This document shows, piece after piece, positions 36,007-44,329 of a stretch of DNA of 64,000 nt (the first letter of the stretch is position 1; each line of letters begins with the position of its first letter). The notes beneath the pieces are model-generated. The model had not been told where the DNA came from and ran no database searches. It saw only the letters and a list, made by a program, of their open reading frames with translations. Source of the stretch: Fibrobacteria bacterium (GTDB taxonomy: Bacteria; Fibrobacterota; Fibrobacteria; UBA5070); the NCBI GenBank assembly GCA_020633825.1, contig JACKCV010000003.1:496001-560000 (forward strand). Reading direction: 5' to 3'. A program made the translations under genes and the position numbers.

Positions 36007-36121
36007 AAGGTGCGCAAATGTAGATCGCCGCAGGTGAGGTGCCCCGGTCGGGCGATCCCGGGAAGAGAATCCCTTCGCTCCCGCTTCGTTCTTCTGGCAA
36101 CACCCTCGTGGCTCGAGGCCC

Positions 36122-36150
36122 TTGACATCGCCTGGATCGAGTATGAATAT
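36122..36150 (+). promoter_or_regulatory. Promoter placing the start of RNA at the ATG
   Basis: A perfect TTGACA (36122-36127) is followed after 17 bases by GAATAT (36145-36150). Transcription would then start about 7 bases on, at or next to the ATG at 36157, which has no ribosome site. This suggests a leaderless mRNA. Confidence 0.5.
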
Positions 36151-36156
36151 CAATCC

Positions 36157-36876
36157 ATGCTCACCCGTCTATCCGCCCTCGCATTCCTCCTGGCCTTCGG
36201 ACAAGCCATGGCCGCCCCTCGCACCAACTCCTCCCGGCAACCCCCGCCGGTGGAAACCGCCCCGGCGATCCCGGATTCGGTGTCGCAGCGCCTGGCCGCC
36301 CTGGATTCGCTCCTGCTGGTGCGCGACACCGCCCTGGCCCAGGCGGAAAGCCTGGTGGTCCGGCTGCGGGAAGACAGCGCCCTCGCCGCCACCGCCATGG
36401 CCGCCGACTCCACGCGCATCGCCATCCTCAACGACTCCCTCGCGCGGTTCATGGCCTTCGACAGCCTCGCCATCCGCATCGACACCATCACCACCAGCGA
36501 TTCCCTCCTCTCCTCCCGGATCCTGCCGCTTCGCTCCCTGCTGGCCCTGGCCGCATGGAACTCGGGCCTCACGGTCCATCAGCGCGAGGAGATCCCCGGA
36601 TTCCGTCGATGCGCGCCGGTGCGCGCCCATATCGAGCAACGCGGCGACACCACCTGGGTGCGCATCGATCGCGACGGAAAGGTGTTCCAGGACAGTGTAA
36701 ACAGCACCAAGGACTCCCGGATCGCCCAACTCGAACGTTCGGTGGTGCGTCAGGCGTTCGGGGAAGCGAGCATCCCCCCCGAGGAGGTCCGGACCGGCTG
36801 GCCCTGGCCGGTGCGCGCCGGAGTCCTGGCCGGGACCACCCTCGTGGCCATTCTCACGGTGGTGAGCCTGTGGTGA
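36157..36876 (+). CDS. Exported coiled-coil protein with C-terminal membrane anchor
   Basis: A 239-residue protein I do not recognise. Signal peptide (1-19, ending AMA), then a Ser/Asp/Leu-rich region of about 90 residues predicted as coiled coil, a small domain with ERSVVRQ, and a C-terminal hydrophobic helix (VLAGTTLVAILTVVSLW) that could anchor it. It is the first gene of a three-gene envelope operon; its stop overlaps the next start by GTGA. No Shine-Dalgarno precedes the ATG, and the promoter position suggests a leaderless transcript. Confidence 0.75.
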   Translation: MLTRLSALAFLLAFGQAMAAPRTNSSRQPPPVETAPAIPDSVSQRLAALDSLLLVRDTALAQAESLVVRLREDSALAATAMAADSTRIAILNDSLARFMAFDSLAIRIDTITTSDSLLSSRILPLRSLLALAAWNSGLTVHQREEIPGFRRCAPVRAHIEQRGDTTWVRIDRDGKVFQDSVNSTKDSRIAQLERSVVRQAFGEASIPPEEVRTGWPWPVRAGVLAGTTLVAILTVVSLW

Positions 36877-38234
36877 AGACCTTCTCCGCTCTGGCGGCGC
36901 TCCTGGTCCTGGGAGCCTGCAACGTCTACAACCCCTCCGGCAAAGGGGATCCCGACGACACCAAGGGTTGGATCGAGCAGGGCAACGCCCAGTTGCGCGC
37001 CCAGGAATTCGACGCCGCCCAGGAAAGTTTCGGACATGTCCTCGCCTCCGACAGCGGCAACAACGAAGCCTGGGCGGGATACGCCAAGGCGGTCTCGGCC
37101 CAGCACCTCGACATCGGATTCCTGCTCGAAGAGGTGCTCAAATCCCAGGAGGAGAACCGCAAACCCCTCTGGGACCTGGATTGGGCCGGCAAGGAACGCG
37201 CGTTCCAATCGATCACCCCCGTCTGGAAGGTGCTCGACCGTTGGGCCGTGCTCGACAGCCAGGGACGCGCCAAGCTCCCCGAGGAGCGGCGCCTCGAACG
37301 CGGCCTGCTCACCATGGCCCATTCCATGCTCTCGCTGTGGGATGCCAACGGAGATGGGCACTTGGATTCCACCCAGGATGCCATGGCGCAACTGCTGTTC
37401 GGCGGTTTGGAAAGTGTCATGAGCGGATCCCAAAAAGGGGGTGGATTCGTTCCCGCGGTGAGCGCCGACATGTTCTACGGCCCCGATTCCACCATCGATT
37501 CCGCCAAGGTGATGGAATTCAACGCCATGCTGACCAGGGTCGACGACCAGTTCCGCACCGTTTCCTTGATCGCCCAACAGGACACCGCCATGGCCGCCAT
37601 GTACGCGAGCGTCCAGGAGCAGAATCCCGAGGCCCTCCAGGTGTACCAGACTTCCAACGTGGTCGACGACGACATGGACGGGTGCGCCGACGAAGAGATC
37701 ATCGACAGCCTCGACAACGACGGGGACGGCCTGGTCGACGAGGACACCCGCACCGGATACCTCCTTCCCGGGTCCCCCAAGGCCGGGGCGCTGGCGCAAG
37801 TGTCCAAGTCCGATTCCGTTCGTGGCGACCGCCTGGCCAATCCCTTCACCGGCTTGGGCATGAAAGGCGTGGACTCCACCTTCAAGACCCTGGTCTACGC
37901 CGATGCCGCGGGCCACCTGGAAATCCACCGCCCCTATTGGGACCCCAAAACCAACGAGTTCCCTCGCTGGAAGTGGAACTACCAGTGTAAATGGGACGCG
38001 AAGACCGCCAAGCTGTACGGGGTGACGGCCTCGTGCCACCTCGACGCCAAGGGGAAAGCCCCCTACTTCGACACGGCGGGCATCGACCGGATGGCCTTGG
38101 CCGAGTTGCTTCGCAACACCGCCCCCGGGTGGCCGCGCGTGGAGCTCGGTTGCAAGGTGATCGGCGGCTGCTGGTGCCGCATCCAGGAAACCCTCTGCGA
38201 TTCCACCAAGAAGGAGTGCCGCGATGTTCGCTGA
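36873..38234 (+). CDS. Lipoprotein with TPR-like and calcium-binding-like segments
   Basis: A 453-residue lipoprotein: lipobox LGAC at about 15-18, then a TPR-like helical pair (WIEQGNAQLRAQEFDAAQESF). In the middle are Asp-rich loops reminiscent of EF-hand or thrombospondin-type calcium loops (DDDMDGCADEE, DNDGDGLVDED, also DANGDGHLD). The C-terminus is Cys-rich. Start is GTG 36873, sharing GTGA with the previous stop. Its end overlaps the outer-membrane protein gene by 11 bases. Probably part of an envelope complex with its neighbours; the function is unknown. Confidence 0.8.
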   Translation: MKTFSALAALLVLGACNVYNPSGKGDPDDTKGWIEQGNAQLRAQEFDAAQESFGHVLASDSGNNEAWAGYAKAVSAQHLDIGFLLEEVLKSQEENRKPLWDLDWAGKERAFQSITPVWKVLDRWAVLDSQGRAKLPEERRLERGLLTMAHSMLSLWDANGDGHLDSTQDAMAQLLFGGLESVMSGSQKGGGFVPAVSADMFYGPDSTIDSAKVMEFNAMLTRVDDQFRTVSLIAQQDTAMAAMYASVQEQNPEALQVYQTSNVVDDDMDGCADEEIIDSLDNDGDGLVDEDTRTGYLLPGSPKAGALAQVSKSDSVRGDRLANPFTGLGMKGVDSTFKTLVYADAAGHLEIHRPYWDPKTNEFPRWKWNYQCKWDAKTAKLYGVTASCHLDAKGKAPYFDTAGIDRMALAELLRNTAPGWPRVELGCKVIGGCWCRIQETLCDSTKKECRDVR

Positions 38235-39303
38235 ACTTCTCCTCCTGGGGGCATCCCTCTCCGCGGGCCTGGCCGAAGTCTCCGCCGGCCAGGCGATGGT
38301 CGCCATGGCCGAGAACGAAGGCCGACTGGAAAGCAACCCCGCGCTCCTGGGGTCGGATTCCGTCGACCGCCGGTGGCACGGCCGCCTCACCCTTCCCCAC
38401 CTGAGGATGCCTCTCGACGCCTACGGGGACATCGAACCCCACCTCGACCTGCTGTCCAGCCAGGATCCCCACAAGATCCTCGGCAGCCGCGAGTTCCTCG
38501 ACGATCTGTGGAAGTTCGACGGACGCCCGGTCTCCGTGGGGGCCGGCATGGGCGTCGCCCTCTGGCAGGGGGATTGGGCGATCTCCAGCGAGCTTTGGTC
38601 GCATCCGGGAATCCGTCTCGACCGCGGCGTGGCGATTCCCGTCCTCCAGGTCTGGGATTCCACGCAGCTGGACATCCGCGCCGGTCTCGCCCAGCCTTTC
38701 GGGAGCTTCCGCATCGGTGTCGGCCTGCTCCTGCGCGGACAGACGGGTTCCACCCTCTCGACCAATCTGCGCGACCCTTCCCGCCTTTCCCAGGAGATCG
38801 ACAAGCTTCAAGACTCCATCACCGACCATTTCCAGGGGGTGCCCTCCCTGGGAGCCGGTCTGGACCTGGGGATCCTCCAACAGCTCCCCCATGGCCTGCA
38901 ATGGGGAGCGCGGATCGGGGAACTCGGACTCCTCGACGCCTGGGGGGACCTCAAGAGGCCCCTCCTCGATGTCGGGGCCGCGTGGATTCCCCCCGAATTC
39001 CGCCGCGGACCTCGCTGGGACCATCGGTTGGCCCTGGGGGTGGGTTTGCGCGATCTGCTCGAGACGGACATGCCCTTCCTCTCCCACCTCGATCTCGGCC
39101 TCACCACCCGGCACAATCTGAGCCCGCGCGCCACGGAGCTGCGGGCCTCCGCAGGTTTGCGCGGGGGATGGCCGTCGGCGGGCGTGGGAACCACCCTGGG
39201 TCCCGTCCTCCTCGATGTCGCGACCTGGGTCCAGGATCTCGACCGGGTCCTGGGGCGCACCCCGTTGGAGAATTGGGAAGCGCAAGTCCAACTGGGGTGG
39301 TGA
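38224..39303 (+). CDS. Probable outer-membrane beta-barrel protein
   Basis: A 359-residue exported protein. Short signal peptide (LLLLGASLSAGLAEVSA), then alternating strands with many Gly, Leu and aromatic residues. It ends VQLGW, an aromatic terminus typical of outer-membrane barrels. It has a possible relationship to conserved barrel proteins that begin with an NPA motif (ESNPALLG here, as in PorV/TraF-like proteins). AAGGAG lies seven bases upstream of the ATG. Overlaps the lipoprotein by 11 bases. Confidence 0.78.
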   Translation: MFAELLLLGASLSAGLAEVSAGQAMVAMAENEGRLESNPALLGSDSVDRRWHGRLTLPHLRMPLDAYGDIEPHLDLLSSQDPHKILGSREFLDDLWKFDGRPVSVGAGMGVALWQGDWAISSELWSHPGIRLDRGVAIPVLQVWDSTQLDIRAGLAQPFGSFRIGVGLLLRGQTGSTLSTNLRDPSRLSQEIDKLQDSITDHFQGVPSLGAGLDLGILQQLPHGLQWGARIGELGLLDAWGDLKRPLLDVGAAWIPPEFRRGPRWDHRLALGVGLRDLLETDMPFLSHLDLGLTTRHNLSPRATELRASAGLRGGWPSAGVGTTLGPVLLDVATWVQDLDRVLGRTPLENWEAQVQLGW

Positions 39304-39309
39304 AGGACG

Positions 39310-39340
39310 CTCCCCCCACCGCGTCTCGCGGAGGGGGGAG
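39310..39340. terminator. Bidirectional hairpin between convergent genes
   Basis: CTCCCCCC and GGGGGGAG arms enclose CCGCG-TCT-CGCGG, a near-perfect 14-base stem separating the convergent barrel gene and methyltransferase. No strong T-run on either side. Confidence 0.6.
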
Positions 39341-39343
39341 GAT

Positions 39344-40540
39344 TCAATCGCCTCGACGCAGGGCGCAGACCACTTCCAGATGGGGGGTCTGCGGGTAGAG
39401 GTCGACCAAGGTCACCCTCTCCAGGCGGTATCCGGCTTCCCGGAACCGTTTCAGATCGCGGGCCAGCGTGTCGTGGCCGCAGGAGACGTAGCGCAGGTTC
39501 GGGGTCCCGATGGCCACGAGGTGGTCGACCACGCGGGTTTCCAATCCCGACCGCGGGGGGTCGACCAGGACGCAATCGACATCGTCAAGAGCACGGGATT
39601 CGATTCCCGCTGCCAACCATGGCTCGACGAATTCCTGGTGGTACAGGGCACGGACCAGATTCCGTCCAGCCAAGCGTGCGGCGCGCGGGTCGCTTTCGAC
39701 CACGTCGACGCGTTCGAAGCGCGGCTCCAGGAACCGCCCGAACAATCCCACCCCACCGTAGAGATCGAGCGCCCGCCGGCCCGAAAGCCCGTCGAGAGCG
39801 CGTTCCACCATGGCGGGAACAAGGGACAGGTTGGATTGGAAGAATCCATCGACCGCGAAATGGAAGTACAGACCGAGGATGCGGACCGTCGCCTCCTGGC
39901 TGGGCATCCCCGGCAGCACGAAATGGCTCCTCCCTTGGGCTCCCCAGGCGAAGGCCGCCCGTTCCCGGCGTTGCGCCAGGGGATCGAATCCTTCCGGGAG
40001 ATGGTTCCAGGAACCCTGCAGCTCCTCGGACAGGACCGGGCACTCCTGGAGCACCACCGTTTCGCGCGAAGACTGGGCGAAGAAGCCCCATCCCGCACCT
40101 TGGGAGGCGGGTTGGAATTGCGCGCGGTTGCGGGTCCCCCAGGGCTCGCCGGAGATCGTTTCGATGGCCGGCCAAGAGTCGAATTTCCCCAAACGGGCCA
40201 GCGAATCCTCCAGAAGTCCGACCTTGGCCTGCAACTGGTCCGGATAGGACATGTGCTGCCACGAACACCCCCCGCACCGACCGAAATGACGGCACCGCGG
40301 GCTCACCCTCCGGGGGGAAGACTCGACCAGGGAATCGAGGCGGGCCTCGAGGAATCGCCCCTTGTCGGCGGTGACCCGAGCCAGGACGCGCTCCCCGGGT
40401 ATCACAGCCCCTTCCACGAAGACCACCCGGCCCTGGTCGCGAGCCACCCCTCGCCCCCCGGTGGCCATCCGTTCGATTTCCAGCTCCAGAAGCACCGGCG
40501 CCGATCGGGCGGGCCTTCCGGAGAAACGCTGCGGCCTCAC
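39344..40540 (-). CDS. RlmD/TrmA-type RNA uracil-C5 methyltransferase
   Basis: A 398-residue SAM-dependent RNA methyltransferase. N-terminal TRAM domain. Four cysteines for a [4Fe-4S] cluster (Cys83, Cys89 and Cys92 in RHFGRCGGC, and Cys167). NRAQFQ motif, a Rossmann SAM site (ALDLYGGVGLFG), DPPRSGLE and the catalytic Cys in YVSCGHDTLARDL. It probably modifies 23S rRNA (U1939 or U747) or tRNA U54. Start is a GTG at 40540 that overlaps the neighbouring stop by GTGA. Last gene of the murJ-kinase operon. Confidence 0.92.
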   Translation of the reverse strand: MRPQRFSGRPARSAPVLLELEIERMATGGRGVARDQGRVVFVEGAVIPGERVLARVTADKGRFLEARLDSLVESSPRRVSPRCRHFGRCGGCSWQHMSYPDQLQAKVGLLEDSLARLGKFDSWPAIETISGEPWGTRNRAQFQPASQGAGWGFFAQSSRETVVLQECPVLSEELQGSWNHLPEGFDPLAQRRERAAFAWGAQGRSHFVLPGMPSQEATVRILGLYFHFAVDGFFQSNLSLVPAMVERALDGLSGRRALDLYGGVGLFGRFLEPRFERVDVVESDPRAARLAGRNLVRALYHQEFVEPWLAAGIESRALDDVDCVLVDPPRSGLETRVVDHLVAIGTPNLRYVSCGHDTLARDLKRFREAGYRLERVTLVDLYPQTPHLEVVCALRRGD

Positions 40541-42063
40541 GGGGAGGGGCAACCCGATTCGACGAAGGCGCTCTTCTGGATCTTCAGACTGGGAGCGATG
40601 CGATTGAATCGCCCGCGCGGATCGAGGGAGATGTCCCCGGCCGCCCCGGCGAGGACCTCGGGCCACAGGGGAAGGCGCTCGGACAGGAGGACGAGGCCCG
40701 CATCGTACCCGAGAGCCGCGAGGGGATCGAGGCTTTCCTTCGATTTCCAACCCTTGGCGAGCTTCTTCCAGGCTGGCCGACGCGTGTCGGGGATGCGATC
40801 CGTGACGAGATAGGCCCCTTCGAGTCGCCCAGCGGCCTCGGGGAAGATCTGCTTGGTGTGCCAACCCGAGGCGCCCAGCCAGACGGGTTTCATGGGCATC
40901 ACCGCGCCCTGGGCCCCGAGGGCCGAAGCCTCGGTGGAGTTGTCGCAGGGAGCGAACACCAACGGGGTCAAGCGGATGGAATCCTCTCCCCGCGACTTCG
41001 CCGCTTCCGCGGCTTCCTTGCGAACCGATTCCAGCGTTCCTCGGAAGTCGGTGCGCCCCGAAGGCCAGGAATGCCGTCCGGCGATGCGACCGCCTTGACG
41101 TTCGAATTCCCGTTGGAATCCCGCCGCGAGGGCATCTCCGTACTCCCCCCTGGGGTGGAGGATCCAGGCTTCCCGCGCCTTCAGGCAATTGCGGGCCAAG
41201 CGCGCCGCGGCAGCTCCCTGGGCTCGGGTGGACAGATTGATCTGGACGGCGTTGGGCGACAGTGCGGCGATCCCGGGACTGGTCGCGGCGGGGAGGAGAA
41301 GCGGGGTTTCCGGAGAATAGCGCGCGACTTCCTGGGCGGCGACGGTGGCGGCGGCGGAGAGGAGCGGGCCCACCAACGCGCGGGGATGGCAGGTCTGGAG
41401 GATGCCGCGCAGAAGACGCGCCACTTCCACGGGATCGGTCGGTTCATCGAGGACGATCACCTCGGCTTGGTCGGCGGCCAGCGCCACCCGCACCCCTTCG
41501 GTCACCCTGCGTCCGATGGATCCGAAATCGCCCGTCTGCGGAAGGACGACGATCACGGGCCCCTTGTTGGATGCTCCGTTGCGACGGGCGAAGGCGCCGA
41601 CGATGGCCGAGGAGAGGGTGTCGCGGCGCGGTTCCACCTGGGAGGCCAGGCGCAACAAGGATGCGGCCGGGACCTCCTTGGCTCCGATCCAGGATTGGAG
41701 GATGGATCGCGCCTGCAAGGCCGCGACGGTGTCGACGCTTTCCGTGATCGAGGCCAGGAGATCCAATCCACGGGAAATCTCCCCCAGCTCGAGATGGGCC
41801 CAACCCTGCAGCAGTTGCACGCGGAACACCAGTTCCGAACCCGGACGACGCACGCGGAATCCCCGGGAGGCGTCGAGGACCCCGCGGGCGTTCCCGGAAC
41901 GAGCCGAAAGTTCGATGCGCAGGAAGTCGGCGGTCTCGGAGGTATCCTGGGCCAGTCGCAGGAGTCCCGGCCCGGGTTCCCCCTCCCGGACGGCACGAAT
42001 GTCGGAAAGGGTCCAATTTGCGGAGACGGTGGCGGCGGCCAAGGCGCCTGCCAGGAAAAACAT
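40537..42063 (-). CDS. LpoA-like periplasmic ligand-binding protein
   Basis: A 508-residue exported protein. Short signal (MFFLAGALAAATVSA), an N-terminal helical/TPR-like region (about 20-165), then a Peripla_BP_6 (LivJ-type) domain with VIVVLPQTGDFGSIGRRVTEGVRVAL and LVGPLLS. That combination is found in LpoA-type activators of penicillin-binding proteins. Here the gene lies two bases after the kinase and in an operon with murJ, which favours a cell-wall role over nutrient transport; no permease or ATPase is nearby. LpoA-like is an inference from architecture; a sensor for amino acids is the alternative. Confidence 0.78.
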   Translation of the reverse strand: MFFLAGALAAATVSANWTLSDIRAVREGEPGPGLLRLAQDTSETADFLRIELSARSGNARGVLDASRGFRVRRPGSELVFRVQLLQGWAHLELGEISRGLDLLASITESVDTVAALQARSILQSWIGAKEVPAASLLRLASQVEPRRDTLSSAIVGAFARRNGASNKGPVIVVLPQTGDFGSIGRRVTEGVRVALAADQAEVIVLDEPTDPVEVARLLRGILQTCHPRALVGPLLSAAATVAAQEVARYSPETPLLLPAATSPGIAALSPNAVQINLSTRAQGAAAARLARNCLKAREAWILHPRGEYGDALAAGFQREFERQGGRIAGRHSWPSGRTDFRGTLESVRKEAAEAAKSRGEDSIRLTPLVFAPCDNSTEASALGAQGAVMPMKPVWLGASGWHTKQIFPEAAGRLEGAYLVTDRIPDTRRPAWKKLAKGWKSKESLDPLAALGYDAGLVLLSERLPLWPEVLAGAAGDISLDPRGRFNRIAPSLKIQKSAFVESGCPSP

Positions 42064-42065
42064 CT

Positions 42066-44321
42066 TCAATTCCCGACTGCTTTCGCGAAGGCTTCGGCGA
42101 AGTCCGAACAATTCTGGTACCGGTCCTCGGGCTTGACCGCGAAGGCCTTGTGGACCACCGCCTCGACGGGCCCCGCCAGGTCCGGACGGTGCACCGACAA
42201 CTTGGTCCCTTGGCCCTTGAGGATGTTGTTGCAAAGCGCGGTGAGCCCTTCGCCGTGGAACGGCAGGCGCTGGGACAGCATCTGGTAGACCACGATGCCG
42301 CAGGAGTAGAGATCGGCCAGGGGCCCCACGCGCGACCCCTGCAATTGCTCCGGGGACATGTAGTTGGGAGTGCCCACCGTGGTTCCGGCCTGGGTGAGCG
42401 AAACATCGGGGGTGCGCGCCACGCCGAAGTCCATCAGCTTGATGGAGCCCGTGGTGTTGACGATCATGAAGTTGGAGGGCTTGATGTCCCGGTGGATCAC
42501 CTTCGCCTGGTGCGCCGAATCGAGCGCATCGGCGATCTGCCGGATCCAGGGGACCAACTGTCCGGGCTGGACGCCGTTGTGCTCCCGGATCCATTGGGAC
42601 AAGGTCTGTCCATCGACGAATTCCAGCACCAGGAAGAGGATGTCCTCGACCTGGCCGAAATCGAACACCGTGTTGATGTTCGGATGGTTCAGGGAACCCG
42701 CCACCTTGGCCTCGCGGAGGAATCGCTGCTCGGTGGTCTGGCCCTTCGCCTTGTCGGCGCGGAGGATCTTGATCGCCACCCGACGATCCATGAGCGGATC
42801 CCGCCCTTCGTAGACCTTGCACATCCCCCCGGACGCCAAGGGCCGCAGATCGACGTACCGCCCGAGCTGGGTGTACTCCCCGTTGGGTGCCCGCAGGATC
42901 TGTCCGACCTGTCCCTTGGCGGCGAGCACCACCGAGGTCGCTTCGTCGACCGTGCGCACGGGCATGTTCGTGGTGCTGGGACGATCGGGAGGAAGATCCG
43001 ACGTGCCGACGCCGGTGGTGGGACGGTATCCCGTCTCGTCGTGGCGGGGACGCGGCGGCAGCGCCAGGGCCAGGGAGGATTCCCGGTGGATCGCCGAAGC
43101 CGGGGGAATCTCGCGAGGAGGAGGCAGACGCTTGCGACGAGGCCACAGGAGTCCGAAGAGCAGGGTGCCGACCGGGACGATGATCCCTCCCAGGGGAGGG
43201 ACCCACAGGTGGAACTTGACCAGGAGCACTCCGACGCCCGAAAGGGCGATGGCGGCGAGGATCCCCGAACTCATCATGGGGATCCAGGTGCGGCGCAGGC
43301 GAACCCCCAGCAGCATCGTGATGGCGGCCACGATGGCCAGCAGAAGTCCGGCGTACCGGGCCCACGAGGTCTCGCGGCACTGGTCCTGCTCGATCAGGTT
43401 GCTGAGGATGTTGGCCAGAGCCTCGGGACGGGACATGGTCCGCCCGACCATGGGGGCCGAGAAGGGGACTTCCATGTGCTCGGCCAGACGGCTGGTCGTG
43501 ACCCCCAGCACCACGATCCGGTCCCGGAACTGGTCTTCGGCGAGCTCGCCGGAAAGGACGGACGTCGCCGACACGTGGGCGACGCTCGCTCCAGGAGGTC
43601 CGTAGGGTCTCATCAGGACGGTGCCGTCGGGATTCACCTTGACGTCCCCGCGCGCCGCCAGGATGGCCCGCTCCGACTCGCCCCACCAATCGGCCCGCTG
43701 GTTGTCGACCCTGGAGGAGGCCAGGAGGGCGGCCACGGGAAGCGAAGGAATCAAATTCTGTCCATCGGATCCCACCATGGGCCAGGCGAGCGTCCCCGGT
43801 GCCGGGAGGGCGTCGAATCCCCAGACGAACCGCTCGGAGCAAGGGAGCCCTGCGGGAGGGGCCAGGTCGGGAAGCTTGACGAATTTCGCCGCGCTGGCCA
43901 GGGAAGGGGGGAAGCGCCCCGGACACGGGGTGCCACCGGACGACCTCTGCAGCGGGGCCACCAGCGGCGTCCCTCCCGGCAAGGCGTCCCAGAAGGTTGG
44001 ATCGGGCGCGTTGTCGGGATCCTGGACCACGGAGGGATCGATGACCAAGGCCCGCGCCCCCCACAGGAGGACGCGACGGACGATCTCCTCGACATTCCCG
44101 CGCGGCCAGGGCCAGGGGCCGAGCTCGTCCAGGGAGGAATTGTCGATCTCCAGCAACAGGACCGGCGACACGCCTTCCTTGCCGGCGCGCCCGCCGGGGC
44201 CTTGCATGCCGACGGTGGTCGCGTACAGGAGGTCGACGGGCACGAACCCCAACGCCTCTCCCACCACCCAAAGCAGCGGGAGAACCAACCCCAACGCGAC
44301 AGCCGCGATCTTTCGCTTCAT
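42066..44321 (-). CDS. CHASE2-domain membrane serine/threonine kinase
   Basis: A 751-residue receptor kinase. N-terminal membrane helix, a periplasmic CHASE2 domain (about 50-310, with LLEIDNSSLDELGPWPWPR and PRDRIVVLGVTTS-like region), three helices (about 330-410), a Pro-rich linker, then a Hanks-type kinase (about 485-751) with IKILRADK (VAIK lysine), HRDIKPSN and DFG. It should phosphorylate proteins in response to an envelope signal. The ATG is 8 bases after the murJ stop, and its own stop is two bases before the LpoA-like gene. It is a strong candidate for linking lipid II export and cell-wall state. Confidence 0.93.
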   Translation of the reverse strand: MKRKIAAVALGLVLPLLWVVGEALGFVPVDLLYATTVGMQGPGGRAGKEGVSPVLLLEIDNSSLDELGPWPWPRGNVEEIVRRVLLWGARALVIDPSVVQDPDNAPDPTFWDALPGGTPLVAPLQRSSGGTPCPGRFPPSLASAAKFVKLPDLAPPAGLPCSERFVWGFDALPAPGTLAWPMVGSDGQNLIPSLPVAALLASSRVDNQRADWWGESERAILAARGDVKVNPDGTVLMRPYGPPGASVAHVSATSVLSGELAEDQFRDRIVVLGVTTSRLAEHMEVPFSAPMVGRTMSRPEALANILSNLIEQDQCRETSWARYAGLLLAIVAAITMLLGVRLRRTWIPMMSSGILAAIALSGVGVLLVKFHLWVPPLGGIIVPVGTLLFGLLWPRRKRLPPPREIPPASAIHRESSLALALPPRPRHDETGYRPTTGVGTSDLPPDRPSTTNMPVRTVDEATSVVLAAKGQVGQILRAPNGEYTQLGRYVDLRPLASGGMCKVYEGRDPLMDRRVAIKILRADKAKGQTTEQRFLREAKVAGSLNHPNINTVFDFGQVEDILFLVLEFVDGQTLSQWIREHNGVQPGQLVPWIRQIADALDSAHQAKVIHRDIKPSNFMIVNTTGSIKLMDFGVARTPDVSLTQAGTTVGTPNYMSPEQLQGSRVGPLADLYSCGIVVYQMLSQRLPFHGEGLTALCNNILKGQGTKLSVHRPDLAGPVEAVVHKAFAVKPEDRYQNCSDFAEAFAKAVGN

Positions 44322-44329
44322 TCCAGACC

